64,000 nucleotides of DNA, taken from positions 62,001 to 126,000 of the forward strand of contig JAFSQE010000008.1 in NCBI GenBank assembly GCA_017446775.1. The letters run 5' to 3'. The notes under the pieces are model-generated. The model had not been told where the DNA came from. It searched no databases and was given only the letters and a program-made list of their open reading frames with translations. The DNA comes from Bacteroidales bacterium (lineage in GTDB: Bacteria > Bacteroidota > Bacteroidia > Bacteroidales > UBA932). The position numbers were made by a program, and so were the translations under genes. This document shows positions 41,401 through 49,550 of the stretch, in pieces. The stretch's first letter is position 1; each line of letters starts with the position of its first letter.

Positions 41401-41483
41401 ATCGTCCCATTGACCTGATATTGCGCCTGTGCACCCAGCACAAACGACAGCAGGATCAGGGTTGTTGAGATAAATCTTTTCAT
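38481..41483 (-). CDS. SusC/RagA-family TonB-dependent outer-membrane transporter
   Basis: TonB-driven oligosaccharide importer, 1000 residues. Signal peptide (1-20), a carboxypeptidase-like Ig domain with TSTDFDGNFSLVV, the TonB-box region EEVVVVGYGTQ near residue 99, a plug with PSVKIRGVGSIGDYANPLYVVDGA, and a 22-strand barrel ending in the aromatic GVNMNF. It is preceded by GH144 and followed by susD. It takes up oligosaccharides released by the locus's surface glucanases. Confidence 0.95.
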   Translation of the reverse strand: MKRFISTTLILLSFVLGAQAQYQVNGTIADDLGPVIGATVMEAGTSNGTSTDFDGNFSLVVRSGDSMVEISCIGYATQSYPAKSIPANILLKEDVNFLEEVVVVGYGTQKSKDLTAPIVNVKGDELSRQTAANPMSALQGKVSGVQITQSGAPGAGPSVKIRGVGSIGDYANPLYVVDGAFMDNINFLSSNDIESLTVLKDASAAAIYGVRAANGVIIVTTRKGELGKVRVSYEGYAGLQVPTNIMKLAGTEEYVEMYNLAFPDATPKNAADYNGVSTDWYKELVHSALMHSHSLDLSGGTEKTNYSVGLSYFYQDGIMNYCANDYNRFNLRARLDQTMTSWLKMGVNTVVSRYDKRNPNSSVYYQAFVNPPVYGVYNDANTDAYPVAFDSPQLYGYSNAYGNPAAAAYYYNSSDNGLKTVFSIYAEASITDKLKLRTSYNLDFSFADQQSYTPESFVGGSQGTSVSSLNKTYAYGTYQIFDNTLTYADRVGDHNFTAMLGQSTRMQYNGWLRGVVSNVPNYDAQSRYLVNGSYKNQTATDGASRYNGLSFFTRGTYSYKDRYLATVTFRADGSSKYQEKWGFFPSLGLGWVVSDEPFMQGKKTFDYLKVRASWGMLGNDNVPANDINIAGSSGVDSSAVFGDTLVDGIGAQTVYQNYLRWEVVTEANVGADFAFLKNRLSGDIDLYYRVTDKVVFHAPIATGGGVATLLANNGKVLNAGVELSLKWADNISEDFSYNLGMNATFNHNRVLALEGRDNIPGGLVNGAYATMTQVGYPIGAFWGYQVDGIFKNEYDAQMADVTQLSTGAGYFQYHDFAGNEDGTPDGKITSADRIYLGSPLPWLMLGFDMGFNYKNWDFSAVLNSNIGNKIFNRKRLNKQVFADGNYDYDFYKNAWRKDAPSDTYPTPKALTEQLMAQSNSFFIEDGSMFRIQNVQLGYTFRKVFGAGSIRAYLSAQRPLTLFRYNGFTTEIGGSPTENAIDGASVYPMQAIYSFGVNMNF

Positions 41484-41497
41484 TCGGATCGTATTGG

Positions 41498-42784
41498 TTA
41501 TTTGTTATAGTAAAATCCAAGTTTTTCAAGTCCCGTGGCAATCTCGGGGCAGCTGCCGAACAGCTTCCAGAGCAGCCCGCTGCGGTAATTCTCTATCATA
41601 ACCGCCTCGGGGCCCTGGTCTATTGCCAGATAGTGCTCCAGCACCTGCTGCTCTTCGGGCAGGGTGTAGTTCACGGCATCGTAGAAGCCGTAGGGGCCAA
41701 AGGTGCGCTTGTCGGCCAGCAGCCGGCGGATTACCGCCATGCTCTCTTGCGGGGTATAGACTATGGAAGATACCGCCGCGGTGGGGCTCACGGTGCCGTT
41801 CTCTTCGCTCGTGCCGGGGTAGTGGCCCGCATAGCCCAGCAGGACGTCGTCGCTGGAGGTGAATCCCCAGAAATCTTCTCCCAACTTCTTCTCGGGGTGG
41901 TCCATCGCGTAGGCACGGTGTATCAGACACTGGTTGCGGTTGCGCTCAAAATAGTCTGTGTAGCCGTCGCTCAGGCCGCGGGGGTCGAGTCCCAGGAAAG
42001 AGTAGTGGGTGAAGAACAGCGGCCCGCCGTAATCCATGCCTATGGTAAGGGGGATGCCGTAGTACTGCTTGCCGTTATAGTAATACGGGCTGATCTTGTA
42101 TGATGCCTCGTAGCACTCCCTGCTGATGGGATAGGTGGGCGACGAGGCCGCCAGGATGTAGGTTATCAGCGTCTCGTCAAAGCCGCGGATGCGGTGGTTC
42201 ATCTTGAAACCGTAATTCTTTGACCAGTGCCAGTAAAGAGAGTCGGTGGCCTGGGTGTACCAGTTCCACTCGATGCCGCGCCAGAGGCTGTCGCAGCGTG
42301 CTTTAAGGCTTTCGCTGGCTGTCCATTGGCGGGTGGTGAGGATCCCCTGTGCCAGAAAGGCGGTCTCTACCAGGTCGCCGCCGTCGTCGTAGCGGCTGAA
42401 CGGATAGGCCTCGCCGCTGTCGCCGTCGTACCAGTGTGCCCATGCGCCGTGGAAGCGCTCCAGGCGCTCAAGTGAGGCGATTATCTTCTCCAGACGGGCT
42501 TCCCCCTCTTCGCGGGGGAAATAGCCGCGCTCTGCACCCGCTATGATAGCCATCATCCCGAAGCCGGTGCCGCCGGTGGTCACAATATTGCCGTGCACGT
42601 CTTTGTTGCGCTCGCGCGCCATGCCGGTGTTGGGTTCGGCAAACTCGGTGAAGTATTTTATGGTGGCCTGCTCTATCTTGTCCAGAATCTGCTCTTCAGA
42701 AACGGCTCTGGAGGTGCAGCCTGCCAACAGAAAGAAAAGGGTGGCGGCGGTACAGACGGCTGCCGGAACTGCTTTTCGGAACAT
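41498..42784 (-). CDS. GH144-family beta-1,2-glucanase lipoprotein
   Basis: Predicted glucanase, 428 residues, lipid on Cys23 (LLAGC). It is almost entirely the (alpha/alpha)6-barrel glycoamylase domain, without the Ig-like head of its partner at 34372-36012. Conserved blocks are TTGGTGFGMM, DLVETAFLAQGILT, RGFDETLITYILAAS and AIDQGPEAVMIENYRSGLLW. GH144 enzymes of Chitinophaga and Parabacteroides act on beta-1,2-glucan, and the family is named in databases as glucoamylase. It starts one base past the GH3 stop. Confidence 0.86.
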   Translation of the reverse strand: MFRKAVPAAVCTAATLFFLLAGCTSRAVSEEQILDKIEQATIKYFTEFAEPNTGMARERNKDVHGNIVTTGGTGFGMMAIIAGAERGYFPREEGEARLEKIIASLERLERFHGAWAHWYDGDSGEAYPFSRYDDGGDLVETAFLAQGILTTRQWTASESLKARCDSLWRGIEWNWYTQATDSLYWHWSKNYGFKMNHRIRGFDETLITYILAASSPTYPISRECYEASYKISPYYYNGKQYYGIPLTIGMDYGGPLFFTHYSFLGLDPRGLSDGYTDYFERNRNQCLIHRAYAMDHPEKKLGEDFWGFTSSDDVLLGYAGHYPGTSEENGTVSPTAAVSSIVYTPQESMAVIRRLLADKRTFGPYGFYDAVNYTLPEEQQVLEHYLAIDQGPEAVMIENYRSGLLWKLFGSCPEIATGLEKLGFYYNK

Positions 42785-42785
42785 T

Positions 42786-45026
42786 TTAGTCGTTATAAGT
42801 GAAAGTTACAAAATCTTCTGCACACGAATCGCCGGCAATGAATACCCTGAATTCGCCCGCCTCGGCTCCGAAGGTCATATCCTTGCGCCAGAAAGAGAGC
42901 TCCTTCTCTGTGATTGTGAATTCCACCTCGCGGCTTTCGCCGGGTTCAAGAGTCACGCGCTCGAATCCGCGCAGCATCTTCAGGGGGCGGGTCACGCTGC
43001 CAAGCATGTCCCGCAGGTAGAGCTGAACCACCTCGGTGCCGCTGCGGCTGCCGGTGTTGGTGACGGTTGCCCTGGCGGTGATGCTGCCGCCCGGGCCAAA
43101 GCCATCGCTGCTCAATACGGGCTTGCCGTAGCTGAAGGTGGTGTAGGTCAGGCCGTAGCCAAAGGGGTAGAGGGGCTCGTTGGGGCAGTCCAGGTACCGG
43201 CTCTCGTATTTGGCTCCGATGTTTACGTAGGGGCGGCCGGTGTTCTTTGCGCCGTAGTATATGGGCACCTGGCCCAGGTTGCGGGGGAATGTCACGCTCA
43301 GTCGGCCGCTGGGGCTCGCTTCGCCGAACAGCAGGTTGGCAACGGCTTCGCCGCCCATTGTGCCGGGGTACCACGCCTCAAGCACTGCATCGGCCAGAAG
43401 GCTTTCTTCGCTCAAATCCAGCGGACGTCCGTTGAGCAGCACCAGCACGATGGGCTGGCCGGTGGCGGCAATCCTTTTCAGCAGTTCGGTCTGCTCTCCG
43501 GGGAGTTTGATGGAGGTACGGCTGGCGGCCTCGCCCGTCCAGTCGCAGGGTTCGCCCAGCACCATCACCACGGTGCTGGCGCGGCGGGCGGTGTATTCGG
43601 CCTCGTCAAAGCCTTTCTGGCCGGGCTTGGAGACATCGCATCCGGGGGCATAGTAAACGTGGCCGGCATGCTCTGCGATGGCATCCAGGATGCTCTTCAC
43701 GCCATCGACCTGTCCGGCTCCGCGCCAGGTACCCAGAAGGTCGTCGGCACTGTTGGCCAGGGGGCCGATTACCGCTACGCTGGAGCCCTGTCTAAGGGGC
43801 AGGATGTCGTGGTGGTTCTTGAGCAGCACGCAGCTCTCCTGGGCAAGTTCAAGGGCGGTGGCCAGATTCTCATCGGTCTTGGTCAGGGCAGCCTCGCGCT
43901 CCCGGCTGCAATATTTGAACGGGTCCTCGAACAGGCCGAGGCGGGCCTTGACGGTGAGTATGCGGCGCACGGCCTCGTCCAGGGTTTTACGGCTCACCTT
44001 GCCCTCTTCCACAGCTTTTTTGAGGAATTCGGAATAGCCGCCACTCTGCATGTCCATGTCGTTGCCGGCGTTGAGCGCCTGGATGCTGGCATCGGAAAGG
44101 TCGGCGCTGGTGCCGTGGTTAACCATCTCCATTACGCCGGTATAGTCGCTCACCACAAAGCCGTCAAAGCCCCACTCGTCGCGGAGGATTTCGGTGAGCA
44201 GGTGGGCGTTGGCGGTGGCGGGAGTGCCGTCGTATTCGTTGAAGGATGCCATCACGGTCTGCGCTCCGGCATCTACGGCAGCCTTGTAGGGTGGCAGGTA
44301 GAACTCGCGCAGCCATCGTTCGCTCATGTCCACGGTATTATAGTCGCGGCCGGCGTGGGGGGCGCCGTATGCCGCAAAGTGCTTCACGCAGGCGGCTATG
44401 GTAAGGGTGTCTTCAAGGTCGGCACCCTGGTAGCCGTGTACCATTGCGCGGGCAACGGCGCTGCCCAGGAAGGCATCCTCACCTGCACCCTCGCTGATGC
44501 GGCCCCAGCGGGGCTCCACACAGATGTCGCACATGGGGGAGTAGGTCCAGTGCAGGCCGGCTGCAGCAGCTTCGCGGGCAGCGATGCGGGCGCTCTGCTC
44601 TATCAGTTCCGGATCCCAGCTGGCGCTTATGCCCAGGTTGATGGGGAATATGGTGCGGAAACCATGGATAACGTCGTAGCCGAACAGCAGGGGAATCCCC
44701 AGGCGGGTCTCGTTTACAGCAATCTCCTGCAGCCTGCGGGTATAATCGGCGGTGTATGCGTTAAAGATATTGCCGCATTTGCCCGCCCGGATATCATCTA
44801 CATAACCGGCGCGGATGCTCGGGCCGGTCACGTCCCAGTCCGAAGTGTAGAGTACTGTCTGGCCGATTTTCTCTTCCAGCGTCATAACCTTCAGCAGGGA
44901 GTCCACTATGGGGTATGATTTGTTGAAGTTGGCAGCCCGTGCCGGGTCAGCGGCGGGTTTTACAGAAGATCTGCCGCACGAAGCCAGCAGCAGGACTGTC
45001 AAAAGGAACAAAAGTGAACGTTTCAT
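42786..45026 (-). CDS. GH3 beta-glucosidase lipoprotein (BglX type)
   Basis: Predicted exo-beta-glucosidase, 746 residues, lipid on Cys17 (LLASC). The TIM-barrel and alpha/beta-sandwich domains are followed by a fibronectin III-like domain (FTITEKELSFWRKD region). The nucleophile is Asp294 in GFVVSDYTGVMEM. In this locus it would cleave sophorose and short beta-1,2-gluco-oligosaccharides to glucose, as shown for a GH3 of B. thetaiotaomicron. First gene of the locus, with a leader of under 100 bases to the divergent oxidoreductase. Confidence 0.93.
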   Translation of the reverse strand: MKRSLLFLLTVLLLASCGRSSVKPAADPARAANFNKSYPIVDSLLKVMTLEEKIGQTVLYTSDWDVTGPSIRAGYVDDIRAGKCGNIFNAYTADYTRRLQEIAVNETRLGIPLLFGYDVIHGFRTIFPINLGISASWDPELIEQSARIAAREAAAAGLHWTYSPMCDICVEPRWGRISEGAGEDAFLGSAVARAMVHGYQGADLEDTLTIAACVKHFAAYGAPHAGRDYNTVDMSERWLREFYLPPYKAAVDAGAQTVMASFNEYDGTPATANAHLLTEILRDEWGFDGFVVSDYTGVMEMVNHGTSADLSDASIQALNAGNDMDMQSGGYSEFLKKAVEEGKVSRKTLDEAVRRILTVKARLGLFEDPFKYCSREREAALTKTDENLATALELAQESCVLLKNHHDILPLRQGSSVAVIGPLANSADDLLGTWRGAGQVDGVKSILDAIAEHAGHVYYAPGCDVSKPGQKGFDEAEYTARRASTVVMVLGEPCDWTGEAASRTSIKLPGEQTELLKRIAATGQPIVLVLLNGRPLDLSEESLLADAVLEAWYPGTMGGEAVANLLFGEASPSGRLSVTFPRNLGQVPIYYGAKNTGRPYVNIGAKYESRYLDCPNEPLYPFGYGLTYTTFSYGKPVLSSDGFGPGGSITARATVTNTGSRSGTEVVQLYLRDMLGSVTRPLKMLRGFERVTLEPGESREVEFTITEKELSFWRKDMTFGAEAGEFRVFIAGDSCAEDFVTFTYND

Positions 45027-45123
45027 ACAGATAAAATGAAATAATTCAAAAAATTTAACGCATCCTCTAAGGTAAGGAATAATTTTTTAATTTTATGGTC
45101 GTAATCGTATAAACACGCAAAAC

Positions 45124-46161
45124 ATGAAAGGCATCGGCATTATCGGCTGCGGCAAGATTTCTCAAATCCGCCACATCCCGGAGTATTCAGACAACCCCAA
45201 CGTCCGACTGGTCGGCTATTTTGACCTGGCCAGGGAACGCGCTGCGCAGATGGCTGCCCGCTACGGCGGCAAGGTGTTCGACACCGTAGAGGATCTGCTC
45301 TGCGACCCTGCAATCGATGCCGTGAGCGTGTGCGTGGCCAACAACATGCACGCCGACATCACAATAGCAGCCCTGAAGGCGGGCAAACATGTGCTGTGCG
45401 AGAAGCCTATGGCAACCAATATAGAAGACTGCGAGCATATGGTGGCCGCATCAAGGCAGTACGGACGCTGCCTTATGATTGGCCAGAACCAGCGCTTTGC
45501 CAAGGCGCACGCAGAAGCCCGCAGGCTGATTAAGGAGGGGGCGATTGGCCGCGTGGTGTCGTTCCGCACCACCTTTGGCCACTCCGGTCCCGAGACGTGG
45601 AGCATAACTCCCGGCCCCAATACATGGTTCTTCGATAAAAAGGCGGCCGTTATGGGCGTGCTGGCCGACCTCGGCATCCATAAGACCGACCTTATCCAGT
45701 ATATCCTTGATGATACAATCACCGCTGTTACCGCCAGGATATCTACCATAGATAAGAAGTATGCCGACGGCAGCCCTATAGGTGTGGACGACAACGCCAT
45801 CTGCATCTTTGAGATGGTGGGCGGCGCCGTGGGCACGATGACCGCCAGCTGGACCTTCTACGGTCAGGAAGACAACACCACCATAATCTACGGCACCGAG
45901 GGCATAATCCGCATTTATGACGACCCGGCCTGCTCACTTAAGGTGATAGGCAAGGACGGAGCGGTGCGGACCCTGGACATAGACCGGATCCAGACCAACG
46001 ACAACCAGACCAGGTCGGGCGTGATGGATGCGTTTGTGGATGCGCTTGAGAAGGGCGTACAGCCGCCCGTTGCCGGAGAGGAGGTCCTCACCGCCATGCG
46101 GGCCATATTCGGCGCCCTGGAATCTTCAGAAAAAGGTGTCCGGGTAGAGGTAAACCGGTAA
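45124..46161 (+). CDS. Gfo/Idh/MocA-family NAD(P)-dependent oxidoreductase
   Basis: Sugar or inositol-type dehydrogenase, 345 residues, no signal peptide. The Rossmann motif GIIGCGKISQIRH is at the N-terminus and the catalytic Lys is in LCEKPMATN. The domain after it (about 125-345) has HKTDLIQYIL, as in glucose-fructose oxidoreductases. It diverges from the GH3 gene and may act on a product of the glucan locus, but that is only context. The stop directly abuts the rubredoxin stop, tail to tail. Confidence 0.88.
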   Translation: MKGIGIIGCGKISQIRHIPEYSDNPNVRLVGYFDLARERAAQMAARYGGKVFDTVEDLLCDPAIDAVSVCVANNMHADITIAALKAGKHVLCEKPMATNIEDCEHMVAASRQYGRCLMIGQNQRFAKAHAEARRLIKEGAIGRVVSFRTTFGHSGPETWSITPGPNTWFFDKKAAVMGVLADLGIHKTDLIQYILDDTITAVTARISTIDKKYADGSPIGVDDNAICIFEMVGGAVGTMTASWTFYGQEDNTTIIYGTEGIIRIYDDPACSLKVIGKDGAVRTLDIDRIQTNDNQTRSGVMDAFVDALEKGVQPPVAGEEVLTAMRAIFGALESSEKGVRVEVNR

Positions 46162-46323
46162 TTACTCTGCAGGGCTGAAGTCCTCTTTGCCTACGCCGCA
46201 GAGGGGGCATACCCAGTCTGCAGGGAGGTCTTCAAAAGCAGTGCCGGGGGCGATGCCGTTATCGGGGTCGCCGGCAGCAGGGTCGTATTCGTATCCGCAG
46301 ATGTTGCAAACAAACTTTTTCAT
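46162..46323 (-). CDS. Rubredoxin
   Basis: Small Fe(Cys)4 electron carrier of 53 residues. The four iron ligands are Cys6, Cys9, Cys39 and Cys42 (CNICG and CPLCG), with the [10 protein letters not shown] and PADWVCPLC blocks of the family. The start codon is 10 bases downstream of the flavodiiron protein gene, which it should feed with electrons. Stop codon TAA at 46164-46162. Confidence 0.95.
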   Translation of the reverse strand: MKKFVCNICGYEYDPAAGDPDNGIAPGTAFEDLPADWVCPLCGVGKEDFSPAE

Positions 46324-46333
46324 ATCGTTTCTG

Positions 46334-47533
46334 TTATTGGAGTTTACTTATAAATGAACGGCCATACTCTTCGCAGGCGGCAAGGGCGGCGCTGTCCGGA
46401 ACCCACTGGGCCCGGATCCCTTCGTCTACCACTGCAAAACCTGCCTCTGTGAGCAGGGCGCTGAGCAGCCGGGTCCCCTCGCCGCTCCAGCCGTAAGAGC
46501 CGAATGCGGCGCCAGCCTTCTTCTTGAGCTTCATCCCCTTGACCATCTCCAGCAGGCCGGCTATGGCGTATGAGTATCCATTGTTGATGGTGGGGGAGCC
46601 TGCCAGCAGGGCGCGGGAGTGGAACACCTCTGTAAGGATATCGTTCTTGTCTTCTTTAGCTGCGTTGAACAGTTTTACCGTCACCTGGGGCGCCGCATCG
46701 CGAATGCCGCGGGCAATCGCCTCCGCCATCTGACGGGTGCTGTTCCACATGGTATCGTATACTATCGTAACCTGATTCAGGGCATAGGCATCGGCCCAGA
46801 CAAGATACTGCTTCACTATGCTTTCCGGATCCTTGCGCCATATCACGCCGTGACTGGGGCAAATCATCTTGAGAGGCAGGTTCATAGCCAGAATCTCGTT
46901 CACCTTGCGGGTCACCATCGGGCAGAAGGGGGCTAGGATGTTGGCAAAATACTTCTCGGCCTCTTCCATCATCTCGCTCTCGGGGACTTCGTCGTTGAAA
47001 AGGCTTTCGCTGGCATAGTGCTGCCCGAACCCGTCGTTGGAAAAGAGCACGCCGCCGCATCCGTCGTAATAGCTGAACATGGTGTCGGGCCAGTGGAGCA
47101 TGGGCGCCTCTACGAATGTGAGACTCTCACCGCCGCCAAGATCCAGTTTGTCGCCGGTTTTAACCTTTACAAAGTTCCACTCCTGGTGATAGTGGCCGCG
47201 AAGTATCGCCTCGCCCTTGGCGGTGCAGTATACCGGTGTGCCGGGGATCTCCCGCAACAGCTCTGCCAGCGCGCCGGAGTGGTCGCTCTCGTTGTGCTGC
47301 ATCACCACCGCGTCGATCTTTTCAAGCGGAATCTCCTGCCTAAGGCGCGATACGAACTCCTGGTCGTACGGACCCCATACGGTATCGATCAAAACGGTTT
47401 TGGAGATGCCGCGCAGCAGGTATGCGTTGTAACTGGACCCACGGCGGGTAGAGAGTTCGTTGCCGTGGAACATCTTCAGTTCCCAGTCGGTTTTCCCGAC
47501 CCAGGAAATATTGTCGGTAATCTTTTTTGCCAT
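46334..47533 (-). CDS. Flavodiiron oxygen/NO reductase (FprA type)
   Basis: A-type flavoprotein that reduces O2 to water (or NO) using electrons from rubredoxin; 399 residues. The diiron motif is His80-Glu82-Asp84-His85 in [11 protein letters not shown]. The metallo-beta-lactamase-like half is followed by a flavodoxin half with [16 protein letters not shown]. Such proteins protect anaerobes from oxygen. The start at 47533 is preferred over a longer frame because the -7 box lies 4 bases upstream, leaving almost no leader. Confidence 0.94.
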   Translation of the reverse strand: MAKKITDNISWVGKTDWELKMFHGNELSTRRGSSYNAYLLRGISKTVLIDTVWGPYDQEFVSRLRQEIPLEKIDAVVMQHNESDHSGALAELLREIPGTPVYCTAKGEAILRGHYHQEWNFVKVKTGDKLDLGGGESLTFVEAPMLHWPDTMFSYYDGCGGVLFSNDGFGQHYASESLFNDEVPESEMMEEAEKYFANILAPFCPMVTRKVNEILAMNLPLKMICPSHGVIWRKDPESIVKQYLVWADAYALNQVTIVYDTMWNSTRQMAEAIARGIRDAAPQVTVKLFNAAKEDKNDILTEVFHSRALLAGSPTINNGYSYAIAGLLEMVKGMKLKKKAGAAFGSYGWSGEGTRLLSALLTEAGFAVVDEGIRAQWVPDSAALAACEEYGRSFISKLQ

Positions 47534-47537
47534 ACCA

Positions 47538-47572
47538 CAAATATAAATGTTTTTGCTAAATTTGAAGTCAAA
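47538..47572. promoter_or_regulatory. Overlapping promoters of fprA and the nuclease operon
   Basis: On the minus strand, TATATTTG at 47545-47538 with TTTG at 47572-47569 (23-base spacer) would drive fprA. On the plus strand, TAAATTTG at 47557-47564 would drive the gene at 47602. The two overlap, so use of one could affect the other. Confidence 0.5.
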
Positions 47573-47601
47573 CCGAAAATTAAACAATACACTATTTTGA
47601 T

Positions 47602-49548
47602 ATGAAATCATTCAGATTATTACCGCTGGCGATGTGCCTGACGGCCATTCTGACCGTTGCCGGGTGCCAGCAACCGGTTGAGGACCCCTACATTCTCATC
47701 TCGGGAGAGGCAGTGCTTAAAATTCCCCAGGAGAAAGCAACCCTCCAGGTTCTGGTAAAGACCAACCGCGAATGGGCTTTGCGCATGGACAAAAAGTCCA
47801 CGGAGTGGATGACTGTAGAGCCTGCTACGGGCGGCCCCTCTTCAGAACATGCGATTCCGGTGACCCTTACCGTGGCAGAGAACATGGGGGCAAACCGTAC
47901 GGCTGCCATTGAGTTCTATACCGGCACGGCGACGGCTATGCTCACCGTAGTCCAGGAGGGCCCCGACGGCGAGAGCGATGGTATCGAGGCCAAGAGCGTG
48001 GCAGAATTCATCGCCCTGGCCGACCCCGACACATACTATCGCCTTACCGGTACGGTGTCTGGCTTCAATGCAAGTTATTGCAGCTTTGACTTGACAGACG
48101 AAACCGGTACGGTATATGTCTATTCGGTGGCAGAGAGCAGCAAGCCGGCGTGGAAAGACAAGATCAAGAACGAGGGTACGATAACCCTCAGGGGTCTCTA
48201 CAAGTTTTACAACTCCAAACACGAGGTCGTAGAGGCAGAAATCGAATCGTTTACAGAGGCTCCGGAACCGGAATACACGGTGGCTACGGCGGCCCAGATA
48301 ATCGAAGGGGCTGCGGCAGGCGATTTCCAGATGGAAGGTGCTACGGTTGTCTGCATACCGTCTGTGAATACGCTTGTGGTGAGCGACGGCACGGCGATGC
48401 TGTACGTTTATAAATCAAAGCACGGCCTCTCCGTGGGAGATGTGCTCACCATAAAGGGTGCGGTTGTGATGTATGAAGACCAGGTGGTCGAATTCAACGA
48501 CCCCAAGATAGAGAAGACCGGCAAGGGCGAGGTTCCGGCCCCGGTGGCTGTAGCATGGAGCGGGGAAGATATAGATGCATATTGCACTGCGGTTCCGGTA
48601 ACGGTACAATATGTCACCGTGGTGGGGCTGCTGATAAAGGACGGCAACTATATCAACCTTACCCCTACCGGCACGACAACTTGCGAAAAAGTATCGCTTT
48701 ATATTGGCGATGCCGATCTGAGCGCCCTTGTGGGCAAGCCCGTGAGAGTTACCGGCTATGCCTTCACCGCATCTGCGAAAAACAAGAATGTATCCATCGC
48801 GATGATAAGCATAGCAGAGGATACCGGCGCGTCCTATGTTACGGTAAATCCCACATCCCTTACCTGGAAGGCCGGTGAAACCACCGCCAAGACGGTAGCA
48901 GTTACAGCGTCAGGTACAGAAATCACCGTAGAGCCCGATGCCGGGGCCTTCAGCCCGGCAATCTGGGCAACCGCAACGGTGAGCGGCAACGTAGTGACCA
49001 TCACACCGGACAGCGTCAACGAAAGCGATACCGATGCCCGCACCGGCGCATTCATTGTATCCTGCGACGGAGTGACCACCACCATAACCGTCACACAGAA
49101 GAAAGTAGAGGCCGAATATGATTTCACCAGCAATGTCACCTGGGCGCTTGGCACCAATGCATACGACCATACCTCCGGGACAGAGACGATGAACCCCCAG
49201 ACCGCCGTCGTAAACGATGTTACTGTAGACATGGTTGTTAAGCTGGGCACATCCAAGAATCCCGGCGACTTTACAGTCACGGTTCCTGCGGGGACAAAGA
49301 AGGTAGGGTTCTTTGCCCTTGCCTGGAAAGGTGTTCCTGCCAAGATAACCCTTACCTGCGGCGGCAAGAGCCAGACGTATGACCTGGCGGCCAACGACGG
49401 CGTTGCCAGCAATCCGCCGTACACCATTACAACAACCGCAGCAGAGGCCTACTTCGAGTTTGAGCTGCCCGATACGGACCAGATATCCATCAAGTTCACC
49501 TCGGAGAAGCGTGCTGTAATCTGGGGTATTAACGCTTATACAGAATAG
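47602..49548 (+). CDS. BACON and OB-like multi-domain lipoprotein, first gene of the nuclease operon
   Basis: Large non-enzymatic lipoprotein, 648 residues, lipid on Cys22 (TVAGC). Domain order by pattern is BACON (about 30-118), three OB-like DUF5689-type domains (about 130-216, 225-305, 315-405) with the YRLTGTVSG and DLTDETGTVYVYS patterns, a second BACON (about 411-499) and a C-terminal beta-rich domain (505-648). OB-like domains of this kind occur in extracellular nucleases. It starts the five-gene operon with a 2-base gap to the endonuclease. A role in surface capture of nucleic acid is inferred. Confidence 0.78.
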   Translation: MKSFRLLPLAMCLTAILTVAGCQQPVEDPYILISGEAVLKIPQEKATLQVLVKTNREWALRMDKKSTEWMTVEPATGGPSSEHAIPVTLTVAENMGANRTAAIEFYTGTATAMLTVVQEGPDGESDGIEAKSVAEFIALADPDTYYRLTGTVSGFNASYCSFDLTDETGTVYVYSVAESSKPAWKDKIKNEGTITLRGLYKFYNSKHEVVEAEIESFTEAPEPEYTVATAAQIIEGAAAGDFQMEGATVVCIPSVNTLVVSDGTAMLYVYKSKHGLSVGDVLTIKGAVVMYEDQVVEFNDPKIEKTGKGEVPAPVAVAWSGEDIDAYCTAVPVTVQYVTVVGLLIKDGNYINLTPTGTTTCEKVSLYIGDADLSALVGKPVRVTGYAFTASAKNKNVSIAMISIAEDTGASYVTVNPTSLTWKAGETTAKTVAVTASGTEITVEPDAGAFSPAIWATATVSGNVVTITPDSVNESDTDARTGAFIVSCDGVTTTITVTQKKVEAEYDFTSNVTWALGTNAYDHTSGTETMNPQTAVVNDVTVDMVVKLGTSKNPGDFTVTVPAGTKKVGFFALAWKGVPAKITLTCGGKSQTYDLAANDGVASNPPYTITTTAAEAYFEFELPDTDQISIKFTSEKRAVIWGINAYTE

Positions 49549-49550
49549 CG

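Noticed and set aside
42543..44918. Open frame of about 791 codons on the plus strand
   Set aside because: Antisense of the GH3 gene and the start of GH144; no recognisable domain.
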